In this document: positions 12,193 through 24,810 of the stretch, piece after piece
Layout of the letters: every line of letters starts with the position of its first letter
Numbering within the stretch: position 1 is the stretch's first letter
From: Euryodendron excelsum
Lineage: Eukaryota; Streptophyta; Magnoliopsida; Ericales; Pentaphylacaceae
Assembly (NCBI GenBank): GCA_033060915.1
Contig: CM065394.1
Coordinates: 29,338,501 to 29,402,500 of the forward strand
Direction: 5' to 3'
DNA: 64,000 nucleotides
The notes under the pieces: generated by a model
What the model was told of the DNA's origin: nothing
Databases searched by the model: none
The model's input: the letters and a program-made list of their open reading frames with translations, nothing else
Made by a program: the position numbers and the translations under genes

Positions 12193-13400
12193 GAATATGA
12201 ATGTTATTTCTCTTCTCTATATGGATTTTTCTAGTTTTGTTGATTGTTCGGCTTTGATATAGAACTTCATGTTAGGCCAATCTCTACTCTTCCAGGCCCA
12301 TTACCAAAACTCTATTCAGGGACGAAGATGTATATTCAAAAAGAAAAACAAAAAAAAACCCGTTACTAGTAATAAGGGTAGAGGGGCATTGTGACCTGCA
12401 GATGCTGGCCTCTTTTGTTCCTGGCCTCCTGACTTCATTACTGCCTCTACACAACTTATTAATTAAACTTTAGATCCTATAGTTAAATCGGGGTAACGAT
12501 TTTGGTATGATGCAATTATATTGGCTAATGCTATATAAACATAAAAATAATACATAATTATTAATATAATTGAATTAGGCCTTAACATAAAAATATTCTT
12601 CGTGACAACTCTTAATTGTATAAACTATCAACACCTCATCAATCTGATGGGGTTTGTATTATATTTCTGTAAGATCATAATTTTCCTTTTTGTTTTAAAG
12701 AAAAGCATGTCTTCATTGAGAAAATTATATATAAACCCCTTCCCTAAGCTTTACACTTTATTCACTTGTGGGAATCCATCTATTCACTGATGTGGTCCAT
12801 GATGGCCTGCCCCTCTGTTCAGCATGCATTTGGGTCTTTGGTTTGCATTGTCGCATTACTGCGCAGAATATGCGAAAATTCGTCAGCCCTTTGCGCGCAC
12901 ACACACACACATATATTTACAAGGTGTCTAAAGTCTTCAACTAACTATTTCATTGAATGAACTCCAAGGGGTTAGCTTGGTAGTTAAATATTAGATTTTG
13001 GAGTTTATTTCTTTCAAAATCTTAAGTTTAAAATATCTTAAGTGTTATTTTTGAACTATTCTAAGGCTTTTGACTTGATAATTATTTAATTTATATGAAA
13101 CAAAAAACTACACAAATTTTAAAATTAATCCAAATACATCCAAACTAATCCGAACACTCTCTATTAACAAAAACACAAAAAAAACTATTACAGTAAACTC
13201 GCGTAGAACTACCATTTATATGAACCAAGTAGATCATAAGAATATGAGAAGAGATAAACTAGGCCCCCCTACTGAACAACCCATTTGATTGTCAACCCTT
13301 TGCATTTTACCAATGTCTGGACATTTTTTGGAACTGCCAGCAACTTGGGCAAATAGTCAGCACCACATTTACTAGAAGGTGCTAACAGACAGAAACTTAA
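12193..13400. other. Gene-free AT-rich spacer
   Basis: No gene is recognised. It holds a (CA)n run near 12898-12912. A tRNA-like stretch (GGTTAGCTTGGTAG near 12970) resembles a SINE A-box, but no matching B-box is clear. Confidence 0.35.
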
Positions 13401-13404
13401 AAGC

Positions 13405-13655
13405 CCTCTTTAATAATGTTTATTATTTTTTTTAAAAAATAAAAAATAATATTTGTTTAATTTTTTTTATTTTTTATAAAATTTTAAAAAAATAAAAAAT
13501 ATTAAAATAGGTGTATTCTCTCTTATCAAAATATTGATCTAGTATTATTGGTATAATAATAACCTATAAAATGCCCATTATCAAATTACAAAAAATATAC
13601 AGTAAAAACATACGATAAAAAATAAAAACTGACAGCGTTACTAAACGAGCAATCT
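13405..13655. mobile_element. AT-rich MITE, copy 1
   Basis: About 250 bp beginning CTTTAATAATGTTTATT and ending AAAAATAAAAACTGACAG then CGTTACTAAACG, so the ends are imperfect inverted repeats. The same layout and inner words (ATATTGATCTAGTATTATTGG, ACAAAAAATATAC) recur near 17220-17490. Two related copies in one window support a small inverted-repeat transposon family. Confidence 0.5.
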
Positions 13656-14034
13656 AACCCCATTGTTAACAATCTATATTATTAAATGCAGTTGCCCACA
13701 AAACCGTAGAAAAAACTATTTAAAGGTGATGTGAAACCTAAGAAATGTATATAGAATGTTTTGATCCATAGATGTATATCTTACAAACAAGGCCATATGA
13801 ATCTTTTACAGGCGGTGAAGATTAGTAACAACCCAATTATAAAACGTGTAATCAAATAGGTGCCATTACAGTGAGTGACGGCTCAAAATAAAGAGCGGGG
13901 GTTAGAAATTGTAGCAGAAGTTTTGAAACTTTAGATACTGTTCATAATCGAACTAAAACAAGAAGATTCTAAAAGGTCAAATAATTCACATCGCCGTGAA
14001 TTTTTGAATAATATATTATTGAATAATCAACTGG

Positions 14035-14138
14035 GTTAGTTCAATTGGCCAAATTTCCTGGCATTTGTTTAGGAGGTCAAGAGTTTAAACTTCAAACCCC
14101 TCTTCTCCAGTTCTCCATCTCGACTTTAACCTTCCTTG
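14035..14138 (+). mobile_element. Possible tRNA-derived SINE fragment
   Basis: GGGTTAGTTCAATTGG near 14032-14047 resembles a Pol III A-box region, and GGTCAAGAGTTTAAACTTC about 35 bases later resembles a B-box. A CTT/T-rich tail may continue beyond the hAT insertion at 14139. Evidence is limited to these two boxes. Confidence 0.3.
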
Positions 14139-15438
14139 CAGTGGTAGTGCCAAAAAATTTATCTAGGGGCACTCATTAATAAAAAACTTTTTAAAAAAAT
14201 AATCAATGACAAAAACATAGATATAAGCTTTTGTAAGTTAAGAACAATTACAAAATCCAAGATATTCATTAATAAAGTTTCTAATGTATACTTTACAATT
14301 GACCTCGACGTATTTTCATCTTTTGAAAGCTTTGGATAATAGTTTCATTATCAATGCATTCAAAAATATTTTTCTCTATGTATATAATCAAGCTATTTTT
14401 TATCCATTGATCACCCATTCGATTGCACAACCGATTCTTCACAATATTCATTGCACCCATATAAATAGCATGAAAACCAAATTCACTAGGAATATATAAA
14501 ACACACATATCAAATTTAGATATAATATTGAACCAGACAAAGCAGCTAAAAAATAAACTACTGTTAATCAATGCAAGTACTAATTCCCTTCATTGCATTA
14601 TTAACCAATGCAACTACTAATTTAATCCAACGACACAAAACTATGGTTAAGAATTGATAATAATCAATCCAATAAATAGAAATAATTCAAAGAGTACAAT
14701 ACATTTAATTTCAGCAAGTTGTCCATTTAGTCAGGAATTTGGGCAACATGAGTTTGAAAAACAAAATCCAAATTTGAGAAAACCAAAAGACACTAAAATA
14801 AAACCAAAATTTCCCGAAACTTACCTTTGCACTGCATTTGTCAAGCAATAGCTACAACAGAATAAGGCTTCCCGCTTCTGCAGGAATACATTAGGGTTCT
14901 GCAGTAATGGAGAAACTTTACATAGAGATCAAGTCACCCTCACATGATCACATAACTCACATCTCAAATTCTCAATCTATAAAAAAATACTAAAGGCGAG
15001 AACATAGCTTTATGCATGAGAGAGTTGAAGAGAATAATATAGAGACAGTGAGAGAGAATTACCTTTATAGATTTCAAATAGAGTCCTACTATAGTTTGTA
15101 GATGACAATTTATTGTCAAATATCACTCACAATCCTCAAATCGAAACTTTGGATTCTTGAGAAAAAAGAACAAAAGAAATAAAGTTAAAGAAAAGAACCT
15201 GTAAGTCTCTTTTTCAGTCTGATTTGTGTATTAGCACCATTTGATAGTATCAATATAAAAATTATTTGTAAAAGGGGTCTCTAAGCAAACCTAAATGGGG
15301 TATCTAAGTAAACTAGGGGGGCATTTAAAAAATTTCAGGGAGGCATTGTGGGGAATATTTTTAAAAAATATATAAATTTTTTTTTTAAATCTGAGAGGGG
15401 GCACATGCCCCTCCGGCCCCTCAATAAATTCACCACTG
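14139..15438. mobile_element. hAT-like non-autonomous transposon, 1.3 kb
   Basis: The left end is CAGTGGTAGTGCC and the right end reads CAGTGGTGAATTTATTG inward. The flanks are CTTCCTTG (14131-14138) and CTTCCTTA (15439-15446), an 8-bp target duplication with one mismatch, as hAT elements make. The interior is AT-rich, has no transposase frame, and contains short unrelated open frames that I do not call genes. Confidence 0.65.
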
Positions 15439-15446
15439 CTTCCTTA

Positions 15447-17215
15447 TAATCTTTTTTAATGAACCAAAAGAAAGATTAATATCCTGTTTGAATGAAATAA
15501 TTTCGAGCTTCATTCTTGCGAGCTGGTCAATGAATTGAAGGTCACTCCACTTAGGGCAACAAACTCATTTGTGATGTCCTCTTGTTGCTCGGGAAGCCTT
15601 TTGGGTTTGACGTTCACGAATATCCGTTTAGAATTGACACTCTTTCGCAAGAAGCTTCACAGGAAAAATCTTCAAAATTTATCTAAGGTATTATTTTTGG
15701 TGTATAGCGGCCACACCTGACACGTTGATTTAATTATTGTTGGCGTATCTCGGCCCCATAAGAGTTTGTACAACGTGGTTCTACTTGGGATGGTTCCTCA
15801 TAAGACAAAAAGTAAATAAATAAATAAAAAATTGTTGTGGCAATTGCCCTTTGGAAGTCGTCAAAGAGCAATGATTGAGGGGCTTCAATGGCATGTCGAT
15901 AAGGCCGAGTTGTTTTCAACTTTTAGTAGCAAGGCAAGCCAACCTTCGCGATATTGGTTTGGCCACTGTAATTCCATGTCACAGTCAACTAAAAACACCG
16001 AAGTAGCCAACGCAGAACGGAAGCGAAGCTAACCCCCACATGAGGTGCAAAACCATTTAGGAAGTTTAAATGTTGTTTCCACGATAGTTTAAACGGTTCT
16101 TTTAAGTGGCTTTTTTAAACAGTTTTTTCGAGAGTGAGACAAATAATATTTTATAAATAAACTATAAGTTATAAGATAAAAAAAAAAAAAAAAACTATGT
16201 CCAAACACCTTTTAATTCAAAGAGACAAAAAAAATAGAAAATATTTAATACAATAGTGACATTTAATGACAAATGAATGAATTTTATTCTATTTAACTAA
16301 AATTAAGAAGATATTTTTTTAATACTACCTTACAAGTTAATATAGATCCCTGCTGATTAGTATTGCACCATGTTTATTTGGCGTGATTTAGTTGGCTTTA
16401 TCATATCAAATACTTAATATGTAAAGGAAGTCATGACTACAACAATAAATTGCCCTCTGGATAGTCTTTGAAATGATATAGTGGCTGGACAACTTGTGAA
16501 TGAATAGTCAATTATGTTATTGATCAAGTATGATCCCCAATGGGTTTCTTCTCAATGAGACCATGGCTTTACCATAATCTAACAGCTTATCTCTCTTCTC
16601 AATCCCTTGTATTTTATTGTTGGTTTCCGCTTTCCAAGGCATTAGGAGATAAGAACAATACTTAAACAAAGCGTACTCTAATCAAATAGAATAATAGTGG
16701 AAGATTCCATGAATACCTTCTTACAAGAAATGCATCATATAGTTGCTTTGTCCGTGAGATTTCCCATACTCGCTCACTCTAAGGTTGAAGTTTTGTAAGG
16801 AATGCTATCGACAGTCTATTTTGTCCTGTCAACTTTCCCACAGCCGTTACTATTGTCTTGTTACAAATGTTATGAACAGTCAGTTTAGTTTACAGCTTGT
16901 TTGAAATTTAAGAAAGGAAAAGAGAGAGTTGAAAAAAGGGAGGGAAAAAAGAGAAGAAAATTTTTTTTTAAATCAATTTATGTCTTTCTCTCTCATTTTA
17001 TTTTAATTTTTTTACAAAATAAGTAAAAAAAATAAAAAAATAATAATTTTTCTTCTTTTCTTTTTTATTTTTCAAACTTCAAACAGCCTGCTAGTTTCCT
17101 GTTTCCCACGGTCACTGTCCATTAGCTTTTCCACACTGCGCCCTCATGATCACACGTGGCTATTCCTTTTAACGTTTTCATTGGCAATAGAAAAAAGCAA
17201 AACAAATAAAGAAAA
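15447..17215. other. Gene-free spacer
   Basis: AT-rich with A and T runs. Short open frames at 15535-16032 show no family features. I see no convincing gene or transposon ends. Confidence 0.4.
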
Positions 17216-17219
17216 ACAC

Positions 17220-17489
17220 TGAGGCCTGCTTAATAAACTTCTTTTGTTTTTATTTTTATTTAAAAAATAGTGTTAGTTTTTTATTTTTTATTTTTTGTTA
17301 TTTATAAAATTTAAAAACAAAAAATAAAAAATACTAAAATTAGTGTGTTATTTGTTTTTAAAATATTAATCTGGTACTATTGACGTAACGATAATTAACA
17401 AATATTCATCACTAAACTATAAAAAATATACAATAAAATTATAAAATAAAAAATAAAAACTAATAACAATATTAAACAGACTTTTAAAT
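17220..17489. mobile_element. AT-rich MITE, copy 2
   Basis: Starts GGCCTGCTTAATAAACTTC and ends AATATTAAACAGAC, with long T-rich then A-rich arms that are near complements. It shares the inner words TAATCTGGTACTATTGACG and AAAAAATATACAATAAAA with the copy at 13405-13655. Confidence 0.5.
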
Positions 17490-18032
17490 ATTTAATTTTT
17501 CTTTACACCAAAATTTTTATTTACATTTTAATTTTTTTAAAAACTACACATGTTACTCTTACGAAGCAACGGTTGAAACCGAATTGTTACTCTTATGAAG
17601 CAGCGGTTGAAACACGACACTAAAAGAATTGGCTCTAACATTCCTCATCTTCCCAACGTACATTACAAAAAAAATTCTACGAATTGATGTGACGTAAATT
17701 AGGCTTAGTCTGACCGCCCGCTGCAGCTGTCCGTAGCGCTGCTCACATCACAGACTCCAACGCATTCAAGATGTATGTATCACAATACATGTATGTACAT
17801 ATTGGTAAAGTCAATCAATAAAGTAAACCCCAAACACCCTCTTTGATTAGGAATAAAACCCATTTAAGCCTGCCTCCTCAACATGCTTTAGAGCCGCTTT
17901 TTTCCATCTAAACCCTTGTAATAGTGTAGACATCTCTTGAAAATCTTCAAAAGCTAGCCAGTTGGGGGGGAGTGTTTGACTTGTTCTTCTCTCTCTCCAA
18001 GTTGATAGAAAACACCTTTTTTGTCACCTCCG

Positions 18033-18039
18033 TATAAAG
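18033..18039 (+). promoter_or_regulatory. Probable TATA box of the NAR2-like gene
   Basis: TATAAAG lies 141 bases upstream of the start codon at 18180. This would give a leader of roughly 115 bases if transcription starts about 30 bases downstream. Confidence 0.5.
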
Positions 18040-18179
18040 CAACCCATGTACGACTCAACCCATGTACGACTTCTGATTCTTCATCGACAGAGCATCAAAG
18101 CATCATTGGGATTACATAACTTTCTCAATTTTGCTTTGCTTTTTGGCTGATTGCTTTAGAAGTTCAGAGCCAATCGTCA

Positions 18180-19134
18180 ATGGCCGTTCGTGGTTTTCTT
18201 GTGGCTTCACTTCTCCTATCTTGCTTGGCGGAGACTTCCTATGGTGTGTCCTTCTCTTCCCTTCAGAGAACTCTTGTGGTCACGGCTTCGCCCACACCAG
18301 GACAAGGTACAAATTAACTCCCATCTCTCTCTCTCTCTCTCTCTACATAAATATTCAGATGTAATCGATATTCTTTTTCCAAAAGCTGCATCAATTGGGT
18401 GGTATGCTAGTCGATTCGTCCCATTTGACTTTGTTTAAATCATCTTACTTGTCTTTGATTTGGTTCTAAAACTATGATACCCATGAAGGCGGATTGCCCA
18501 GATTCAAGTTCTAACAAACAAAGGCACTATGATACCAAGTGCTGATACACACAGAAAAAGATGCAATTTGAACTTCCTTCAATTGGGTTTGTTGAATTTT
18601 CCCAATTTAGGTAAAGATTTTATTTTGATTGAAATTGGGTTTGCAGTGCTGAAAGCTGGGGAAGATCAAATAACTGTGACATGGTCATTTAACCAGACAT
18701 TCCCAGCCGGGACTGACTCAACCTACAAGACGGTGAAGGTCAAGCTCTGCTACGCACCCGTCAGCCAAATCGACCGCGGGTGGAGGAAGACGGTGGACAG
18801 CCTAGAGAAGGACAAGACCTGCCAGTTCAAAGTCGTTTCCAAGCCATACAGCCCCTCCGCCGGCGACTCTTTCACCGGAACCGTCGAGAAGGACGTGCCG
18901 ACGGCGACTTACTTTGTGAGGGCCTACGCCTACAACTCCGACGGCGTCGAGGCTGCGTATGGCCAGACCACGGATGCTCACAAGACCACCAACTTGTTTG
19001 AGATTCAGGCAATCTCAGGCCGCCACGCCTCGCTCGATATCGCCTCCATCTGCTTCTCTGCTTTCTCCATTTTATCCTTGGTTGGCTTCTTCTACATGGA
19101 GAAGAGAAAGGCAAGATTGTCTCAGCAGAAGTGA
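18180..19134 (+). CDS. NRT3/NAR2-type high-affinity nitrate transporter partner
   Basis: Two exons, 18180-18306 and 18647-19134, with a GT-AG intron of 340 bases. Together they code for 204 residues, the usual NAR2 size. The protein starts with a signal peptide (MAVRGFLVASLLLSCLAETS), continues VSFSSLQRTLVVTASPTPGQ, then VLKAGEDQITVTWSFNQTFP, YKTVKVKLCYAPVSQIDRGW, a CQFKV segment and TATYFVRAYAYNSDG. A single membrane helix lies near residues 172-193, with a short basic tail (EKRKARLSQQK). NAR2/NRT3 proteins are plasma-membrane partners that NRT2 nitrate transporters need for stability and uptake; they do not transport nitrate alone. No damage is seen. A larger frame starting inside the intron at 18529 is a reading-frame artefact. 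The gene converges on the diphosphatase gene at 19933. Confidence 0.93.
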
Positions 19135-19932
19135 AAAGGAAAGATTGTCGAAGTTTTACTTTTCTTAGATGTGGGTATAATAAGGCTCCTCCATAGTTTC
19201 CGAGGGCTAATAAGACCTAATGTGGCTGTTTGAGATTAATGTGGGGAAGGTGTTATATGGGGCTTGATATACCTGTCTTCTTGTTGGATATGTAATGGAT
19301 GGTAGATGGAAGATCTGGGGTTGTCAACTTTGTTTGTTTACTTAGAAAGTGAAAGAAAAAGACTCTTACTGTCAATGATGTCGAGAGTCTTTTGTCAGTA
19401 TCGTAGCTTACTATAACTTTTTTTTTTTTGGTACAACGGAATAAGTAGCTTACTATAACTGATGCAGGATACCTGTGATATTGAGTATTTGTTTTTTGTT
19501 TTTTCTTCTTTTCCTTGATTCGGCATGCGGCATGGTGGGTCTCGTGAGCGTGAGCGTGTTTGGAACCCACTTAATAAGGGATCCAAGAAGAGACATTTCA
19601 AGAAGAGAAGCGATGACGTGATGTTGAGGACCGAAAAATTTTCTATCATAAGACATCCAGCAGATTGAAATTGGAAATTGCTACTGTCGAACTTTCAGTT
19701 AGCAAATATGCAGCAGCAACATTAGCTCTTTCGACAAGGGGGGTGAAACACAATAAACTTGATAGCTGCTAATTCTACCTACTGGGCAAGAAACCCACAT
19801 CAATATTGAGCCCTTCGAAGCCTTGTAAATTTCACTGTAAAATGATGAGAGTTCTATTACAACAATGTACCTTCCACATCATTTTGTAAAAAGGAATGAG
19901 TGGTAGATTCTACATGATTTTCTATGCCACTT
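19135..19932. other. Convergent 3' spacer
   Basis: The space between the stop codons of two convergent genes. It should hold both 3' untranslated regions. Nothing else is recognised. Confidence 0.5.
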
Positions 19933-20895
19933 CTAGGGGGGGAAAATCATCTCAGTGCTCTCCATTCGATCCGTTCCATAAAGCAATAACCTGTCATCAA
20001 AAACATCTACGAATCCAAATGCATCTGTGCCGGGAGGGCACTCGAGGGCTGCTTCAAAGACTCGATGGTGCACCCCGTGTGAGTCAATCGAGTGGCCGCC
20101 TTTGTGATCATGTCCAGCCAGGCAAACCTTCACGCAATTATATCGATGTACCACATCCATTACTTTGTCGTAGTTCCACAGAAGTGCTTCTCGGGATGAT
20201 GCACCAGGATCTAGAGGCAAATGGCAAGAGATGACAACTTTCTGGTTTGATTTTGTTGCATCCTGAAGCACGCCATCCAACCATTCCAATTGGTCTTTTC
20301 CAACAGCTCCATTGAACATGAGGAACCGTCTCTCCAGACCCATAAGCCCTGTTGGACTGTTCTTGTCTGAATTGGGGTTTTTCTCCCTCAGAAATTTCAA
20401 GGCCTCCATAGTCTTTGGATGATCTTGAGGCCAACCAATGGCACTAATATCATAGCCATCAAGGACTACAAATCTGTATTCTGGGATAGGAGAAAAATCA
20501 TAGTAAGCACGACCATCAAGGCTGGGAATTTTCAATAATGGAAGTAACTCATCACGAGGGAGATTGTAGAGACAATGATTGCCAATCATGTGATTGACAG
20601 GGCCATTGAAAATCTCAAATTCGTGAACAACTTTCTGAACAGCATCGAGAGATTGGTCTTTGGGGCAAAATCCATCAACAATGTCCCCAAAATTGACAAC
20701 AAATTTGAGCTTCTGCAAGTTGTTCCATTTCTGGACTGCCCTTTGCAAGACAAGAATGCTGTGCCGATAATACCGAGGAACACCAAGGAATGAACGGCCA
20801 TCGGGAACATCAGCATACTGGACATCCGATATAACCCCAAAAGAAAGAAGAGGTTGCTTTCCCCGTGCACTTGCTAACCCATTTGCAGAACCCAT
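19933..20895 (-). CDS. Mn-dependent ADP-ribose/CDP-alcohol diphosphatase
   Basis: An intronless 320-residue frame on the minus strand. I start it at the ATG at 20895 (MGSANGLASARGKQPLLSFG); the upstream in-frame ATGs at 20967 and 20961 would add a hydrophobic stretch not typical of the family. The metallophosphoesterase motifs are in order: SDVQYAD (D24, Q26), NFGDIVDG (D71, D74), GNH (N106, H107), SCHLPL (H225) and LAGHDHKGG (H262, H264). The GYDISAIGW segment and the C-terminal AALECPPGTDAFGFVDVF segment are diagnostic for this subfamily. It is a cytosolic-type enzyme that cleaves ADP-ribose, CDP-choline and related pyrophosphates to nucleoside monophosphates. All metal-binding residues are present, so it should be active. 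Confidence 0.93.
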   Translation of the reverse strand: MGSANGLASARGKQPLLSFGVISDVQYADVPDGRSFLGVPRYYRHSILVLQRAVQKWNNLQKLKFVVNFGDIVDGFCPKDQSLDAVQKVVHEFEIFNGPVNHMIGNHCLYNLPRDELLPLLKIPSLDGRAYYDFSPIPEYRFVVLDGYDISAIGWPQDHPKTMEALKFLREKNPNSDKNSPTGLMGLERRFLMFNGAVGKDQLEWLDGVLQDATKSNQKVVISCHLPLDPGASSREALLWNYDKVMDVVHRYNCVKVCLAGHDHKGGHSIDSHGVHHRVFEAALECPPGTDAFGFVDVFDDRLLLYGTDRMESTEMIFPP

Positions 20896-21099
20896 GGTCA
20901 GCAAGTACAAGATCCTATCAAATAACAAGAATAAATTGTTAAAAAGCTCATTATGGTGCATGTGCAACTAAACTCCACCAGTTACATAGCTGGTAGATCA
21001 TGCAATCACAAGAACACTATCAGCAAACCAACTGCAATACCATTTATTAATGCAATACTCGAAACCAATAACACAATTCCAGTAGATTTCTATCACCTA

Positions 21100-21420
21100 T
21101 GATATATGGACTCGTGTATGGGTGTCGGGTGCAGGGGCATGTCCAACTATCGAAATCGTCTAATTCCCATGTTCAAGGACACGGGGGTATTGCAAATTAT
21201 TCATATTTTTTTTTATGTATTTTTGTTTTCTAAGATAAAATAGTGTTTACAAGGTACCATAGATTATTTTATGCATATTTTTATAGTAAACTCGAATTAC
21301 TAAACATTCTTGTTAGGTGAATGTTCAACAATACATGTTGGACAAGTGTAGGAATATAAGTGTCGAGGATCAACACGAGTACTTTATACATTTTAGAAGA
21401 GTTCATGTAACATAGTTTAT
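21100..21420. repeat. Dispersed MITE-like repeat, diverged copy A
   Basis: The order of words matches the copy at 23769-24108: a GGTGTCGGGTG-like start, ATGTCCAA, an AT-rich centre, GTGTCGAG, then AGAAGAGTTCATGTAACATAG. The right end mirrors the TGTTACATAGACT end of copy B. It is strongly diverged. Confidence 0.4.
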
Positions 21421-23680
21421 CATTGCACATATATTTATTTATTAAGGACAAACACAAAATCAATTGCTTGCTAGAATCCCAGTGAATGCAATATAGATGG
21501 AAATACCACTAGTCTAAGAAAACTCCCAGCATGACCCTCACTACCAAGGACCTAGATTAAGTAGTGACTTTCATAAATAACCTACTTGTAGCACCATTTA
21601 ACATCATCTGGTTCATCCAGAGAATGTTGTACATGGAAGGACTGTTAGAGCAATTTTAATTTGCTTTCCTATGGCCATTTGAGACAGTTGATTGAGCATT
21701 TTAAATTACAAAACCATGGAAACACCAAAATAGCATATGCAGTTTCTAGGAAGACAATCTTTCTGTACTTGTGAAAACTGAAGAACTCATAGTGCAGAAA
21801 CCAGAACAGACAGCCATTGTGAAGTCCATTAGTAACAACAACATTATGCAAGTCACAGAAAATAAACTTCACACCATTTTGCTTGGCTTGATTCATGATG
21901 TAAATAACTAATTTTCTTCATCTCCATGGGATGAATACTGTGAAATTCAAAATTCTATGACAAGAAATCCATCTTGGCAATATTAATTGAAGAATAAGAA
22001 AGAAAAGAGCGAAAAAGAGAACCATCATGCTGTATTGACCTAACAATCATAGCTCATTAGTTCTGTGTTTCCAAAAAACAGGATTGAAGGAATGCAATAT
22101 TTGAGAACACGCCATAGGGCTCTAAGGATTGGTTGTGATCGTTGAAGCATATCTAGTCTCCGTGCACCTTAGCTACGTGTGATCAAATAGGGCACCAGTG
22201 TGGATATCTAGGAAGCACGAACACTTCTAATAACGTGCCATGTAAGACACTCGTCAGATAAGCATCCAAAATTGTCTTATCATTTTTGTGTCCATCGATT
22301 AAACACACGTGAAACACATTGAAAGCTAGAAGAAAATAATTTGAAATCCAATGAAAAAAAACAAAGTGGATTTATACCAATTAATCCCTACTTCTTTAGA
22401 CTTTTTAATTGCATGAATTCTAAAAACCTAAAATTTTTAATTCGTTCATGAATAGAACTTTCTAAATTAGAAATTAGGACTTTTGTTCACACTTCTTTTT
22501 CTAATATGTAAAATGTGAAAAATAGTTTCTTACTGTTTTGATATAATAAAATATAAATACATTTGTAATGTAAAAAATGAAGAAATATTTATCATTCTTG
22601 TTGTATACATATAAAAATATACTTATATGTTGCTAGTGTTGTGCTCTAATATTTTTGAAAATTATTGTCTACGCATATTCGTAACGTGTTGTGTCCATGT
22701 CCTGTGTTAGTGTCCTGTTCTGTCTATGCTTCTTAGTTGGTTATAGTGTAAAATGTGTGGGCCTATCCTATTATTAAAGCAATCATTTACGGGTTAGTCC
22801 CTACTCTCACCCTAAAATAGTTGCAGTGTCCCTATTAGAGTATGCAACATGCATGCAACATATGGGTAAGACGACAATAGTAGAAGATTTTGCTAAAATA
22901 AGAAGTTCACAATCGTTCAACGTCAGACACGGATTCAAGCATGCTCTAACTATAGTGATTATATACCCAAGATTACACACATGCTTATAATTAAGTAAGA
23001 TGTTTATGTGAGAAAATTCACACTAATTTCTTGTTTAACAAAAAATATGATAAGTAGAAGCCCAAGCTCTCTGAAAGATTCAGGTGGAGAAGAGAATACT
23101 AAAACTTCATATTTTATCCGTTACTTAATTCCAAGACTACAACTATTTTGTCTAGAAGACAGTTATTAGGAGACTCCCTTGAAGGGGAAAACGGGCTGCC
23201 GCGGAAGCCCGATTCCAATACCAATATGAAACTTACTTTCTTGAAATGTTACAGAAACATTCCAAATACTTTTGGGAAATATGCTAGGTACTTTTAGGAA
23301 ACTTTTCAGATGCTTTAAAACTAGTAAGAAACTTAGCAACAACTGTATGGAAACTTAAAATCTTCATTTTTAAACATTGTTTTTCCTTAAATTTTATTAG
23401 GTTTCTGGTTTGATTCTTGATCCTTTGCCTGCTTCTTGTTTTTTTGGTCGCATATCCCGCTTTCATTTCCTCCATTGTTTCTTGCTTCCGCTTCCTATTT
23501 TGGTAACTATAGTCTAGACTAAGGAACCGCCCAATTGTAAATTCATGTCGAAACAAGGAAAAGGAAGCATATTTTCCAAAAATTGAGTATAAGTAAAATC
23601 AAAAGAAATCATAAGTTGAAATTCATGTAAAAGGAACCAAAATTAGCCTACAAACTTTTTTCCATAACATATTATTTGCA

Positions 23681-23684
<4 letters not shown>
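21421..23684. other. Gene-free spacer with repeat relics
   Basis: AT-rich. Near 22650-22740 there are CGTGTCC-type words like those in the repeats at 21100 and 23769. A 20-base near-palindrome lies at 23192-23211. No gene is recognised. Confidence 0.4.

Positions 23685-23740
<56 letters not shown>
23685..23740. repeat. (GA)n microsatellite, about 56 bp
   Basis: An uninterrupted GA run, the longest simple repeat in the window. Confidence 0.95.
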
Positions 23741-23745
<5 letters not shown>

Positions 23746-23768
23746 CACTTCCATATAATTATAAGCTA

Positions 23769-24108
23769 TGTTACATAGACTTAGATACAGGTGTTGGGTG
23801 AAAGTATGTGTCTAAGTATCGGATTCATTTAATTCTCATGTCCAATGACACTCAAACATGACTAGTTATATATTTTTTTAAAATATTTTTTTTATTTATT
23901 TCAGGTAAAATGATCTTTACAAACTAGAATATAACATTTTATGCTTAAAATAGAAGTCTTATACATAGTTCTATAGGAAACTCAATTATTTATACATACT
24001 TTTTAAATGCGTGTCCAACTAGCTATATCGGATACATATTCCATACCTTATACGAGTGTCGAGTGTCTGACGTGGATATTCTACAAATTTAAAAGAGTCT
24101 AGGTAACA
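23769..24108. mobile_element. MITE-like element, copy B
   Basis: About 340 bp with inverted ends TGTTACATAGACT on the left and TGTTACCTAGACT read inward from the right. It carries no coding frame. A related diverged copy is at 21100-21420. Confidence 0.5.
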
Positions 24109-24802
24109 AAGATTATAAGGAATTCAACATATAACTAGCACACAATATTTTATAAAACACTTATCTCAATCTTAGGTTTTGAATTTCGAAAATGTGGAAT
24201 TCATCAACCTTATGCTCCTCTTATGTAGACAAGTACTTAGAAATGCATGCAGACGAGTATAAAAGATAACTCCCAGATTCTATACAAAGAGATAATAAAA
24301 TCAATTCCCTTGAAGCACAAGCTCCTCCTACATATCGTTAATCTTGAGAGTATGTGCATGGAGCTCAAAGATCCTATGGTATTAGAAAGTTAAGTTTGCA
24401 TCCCAACTTCAAGTCTGGCAATATTAGTAAGCAATTGTAGACAATGTGAGCCAAAGGTAGAATGTTCTTTTTTGACTAAAGTTAATGCATAAATTCTCGA
24501 CAAACATCTAGATCATTTAATTGTTTGCTAACGTTGAGCATACTCAATTATTCACAACGTCTAGTGCATGAGGCTTCTGCCACTAAGGTTTGGAGAGAGT
24601 GTTTTCGTGTTTAGAACATGACACTAATATAGTAATGGATCAACCTTACAGTTACGCTAAGGCCCTCGTGGATTCACGCACAAATATTGGAAACAAACTG
24701 TTAATAAGTAACAGCATAAACAAATCTTTCCTAAAATGGTAAAATTACTAAATTGATGCCCTAAATGATGGAATTTAGTTAAAATCTAGTAGGGAATTTT
24801 CT
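24109..24802. other. Gene-free spacer
   Basis: AT-rich, with no family-like open frame and no clear repeat end. Confidence 0.4.
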
Positions 24803-24810
24803 ATGAAACT

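Noticed and set aside
18529..19134. A 201-residue frame starting at 18529
   Set aside because: Its first 39 residues come from the intron. The start at 18180 with a GT-AG intron gives the proper NAR2 signal peptide and length.
20896..20967. Upstream ATGs of the diphosphatase frame
   Set aside because: They add 24 hydrophobic residues unlike the family; MGSANG at 20895 fits better.
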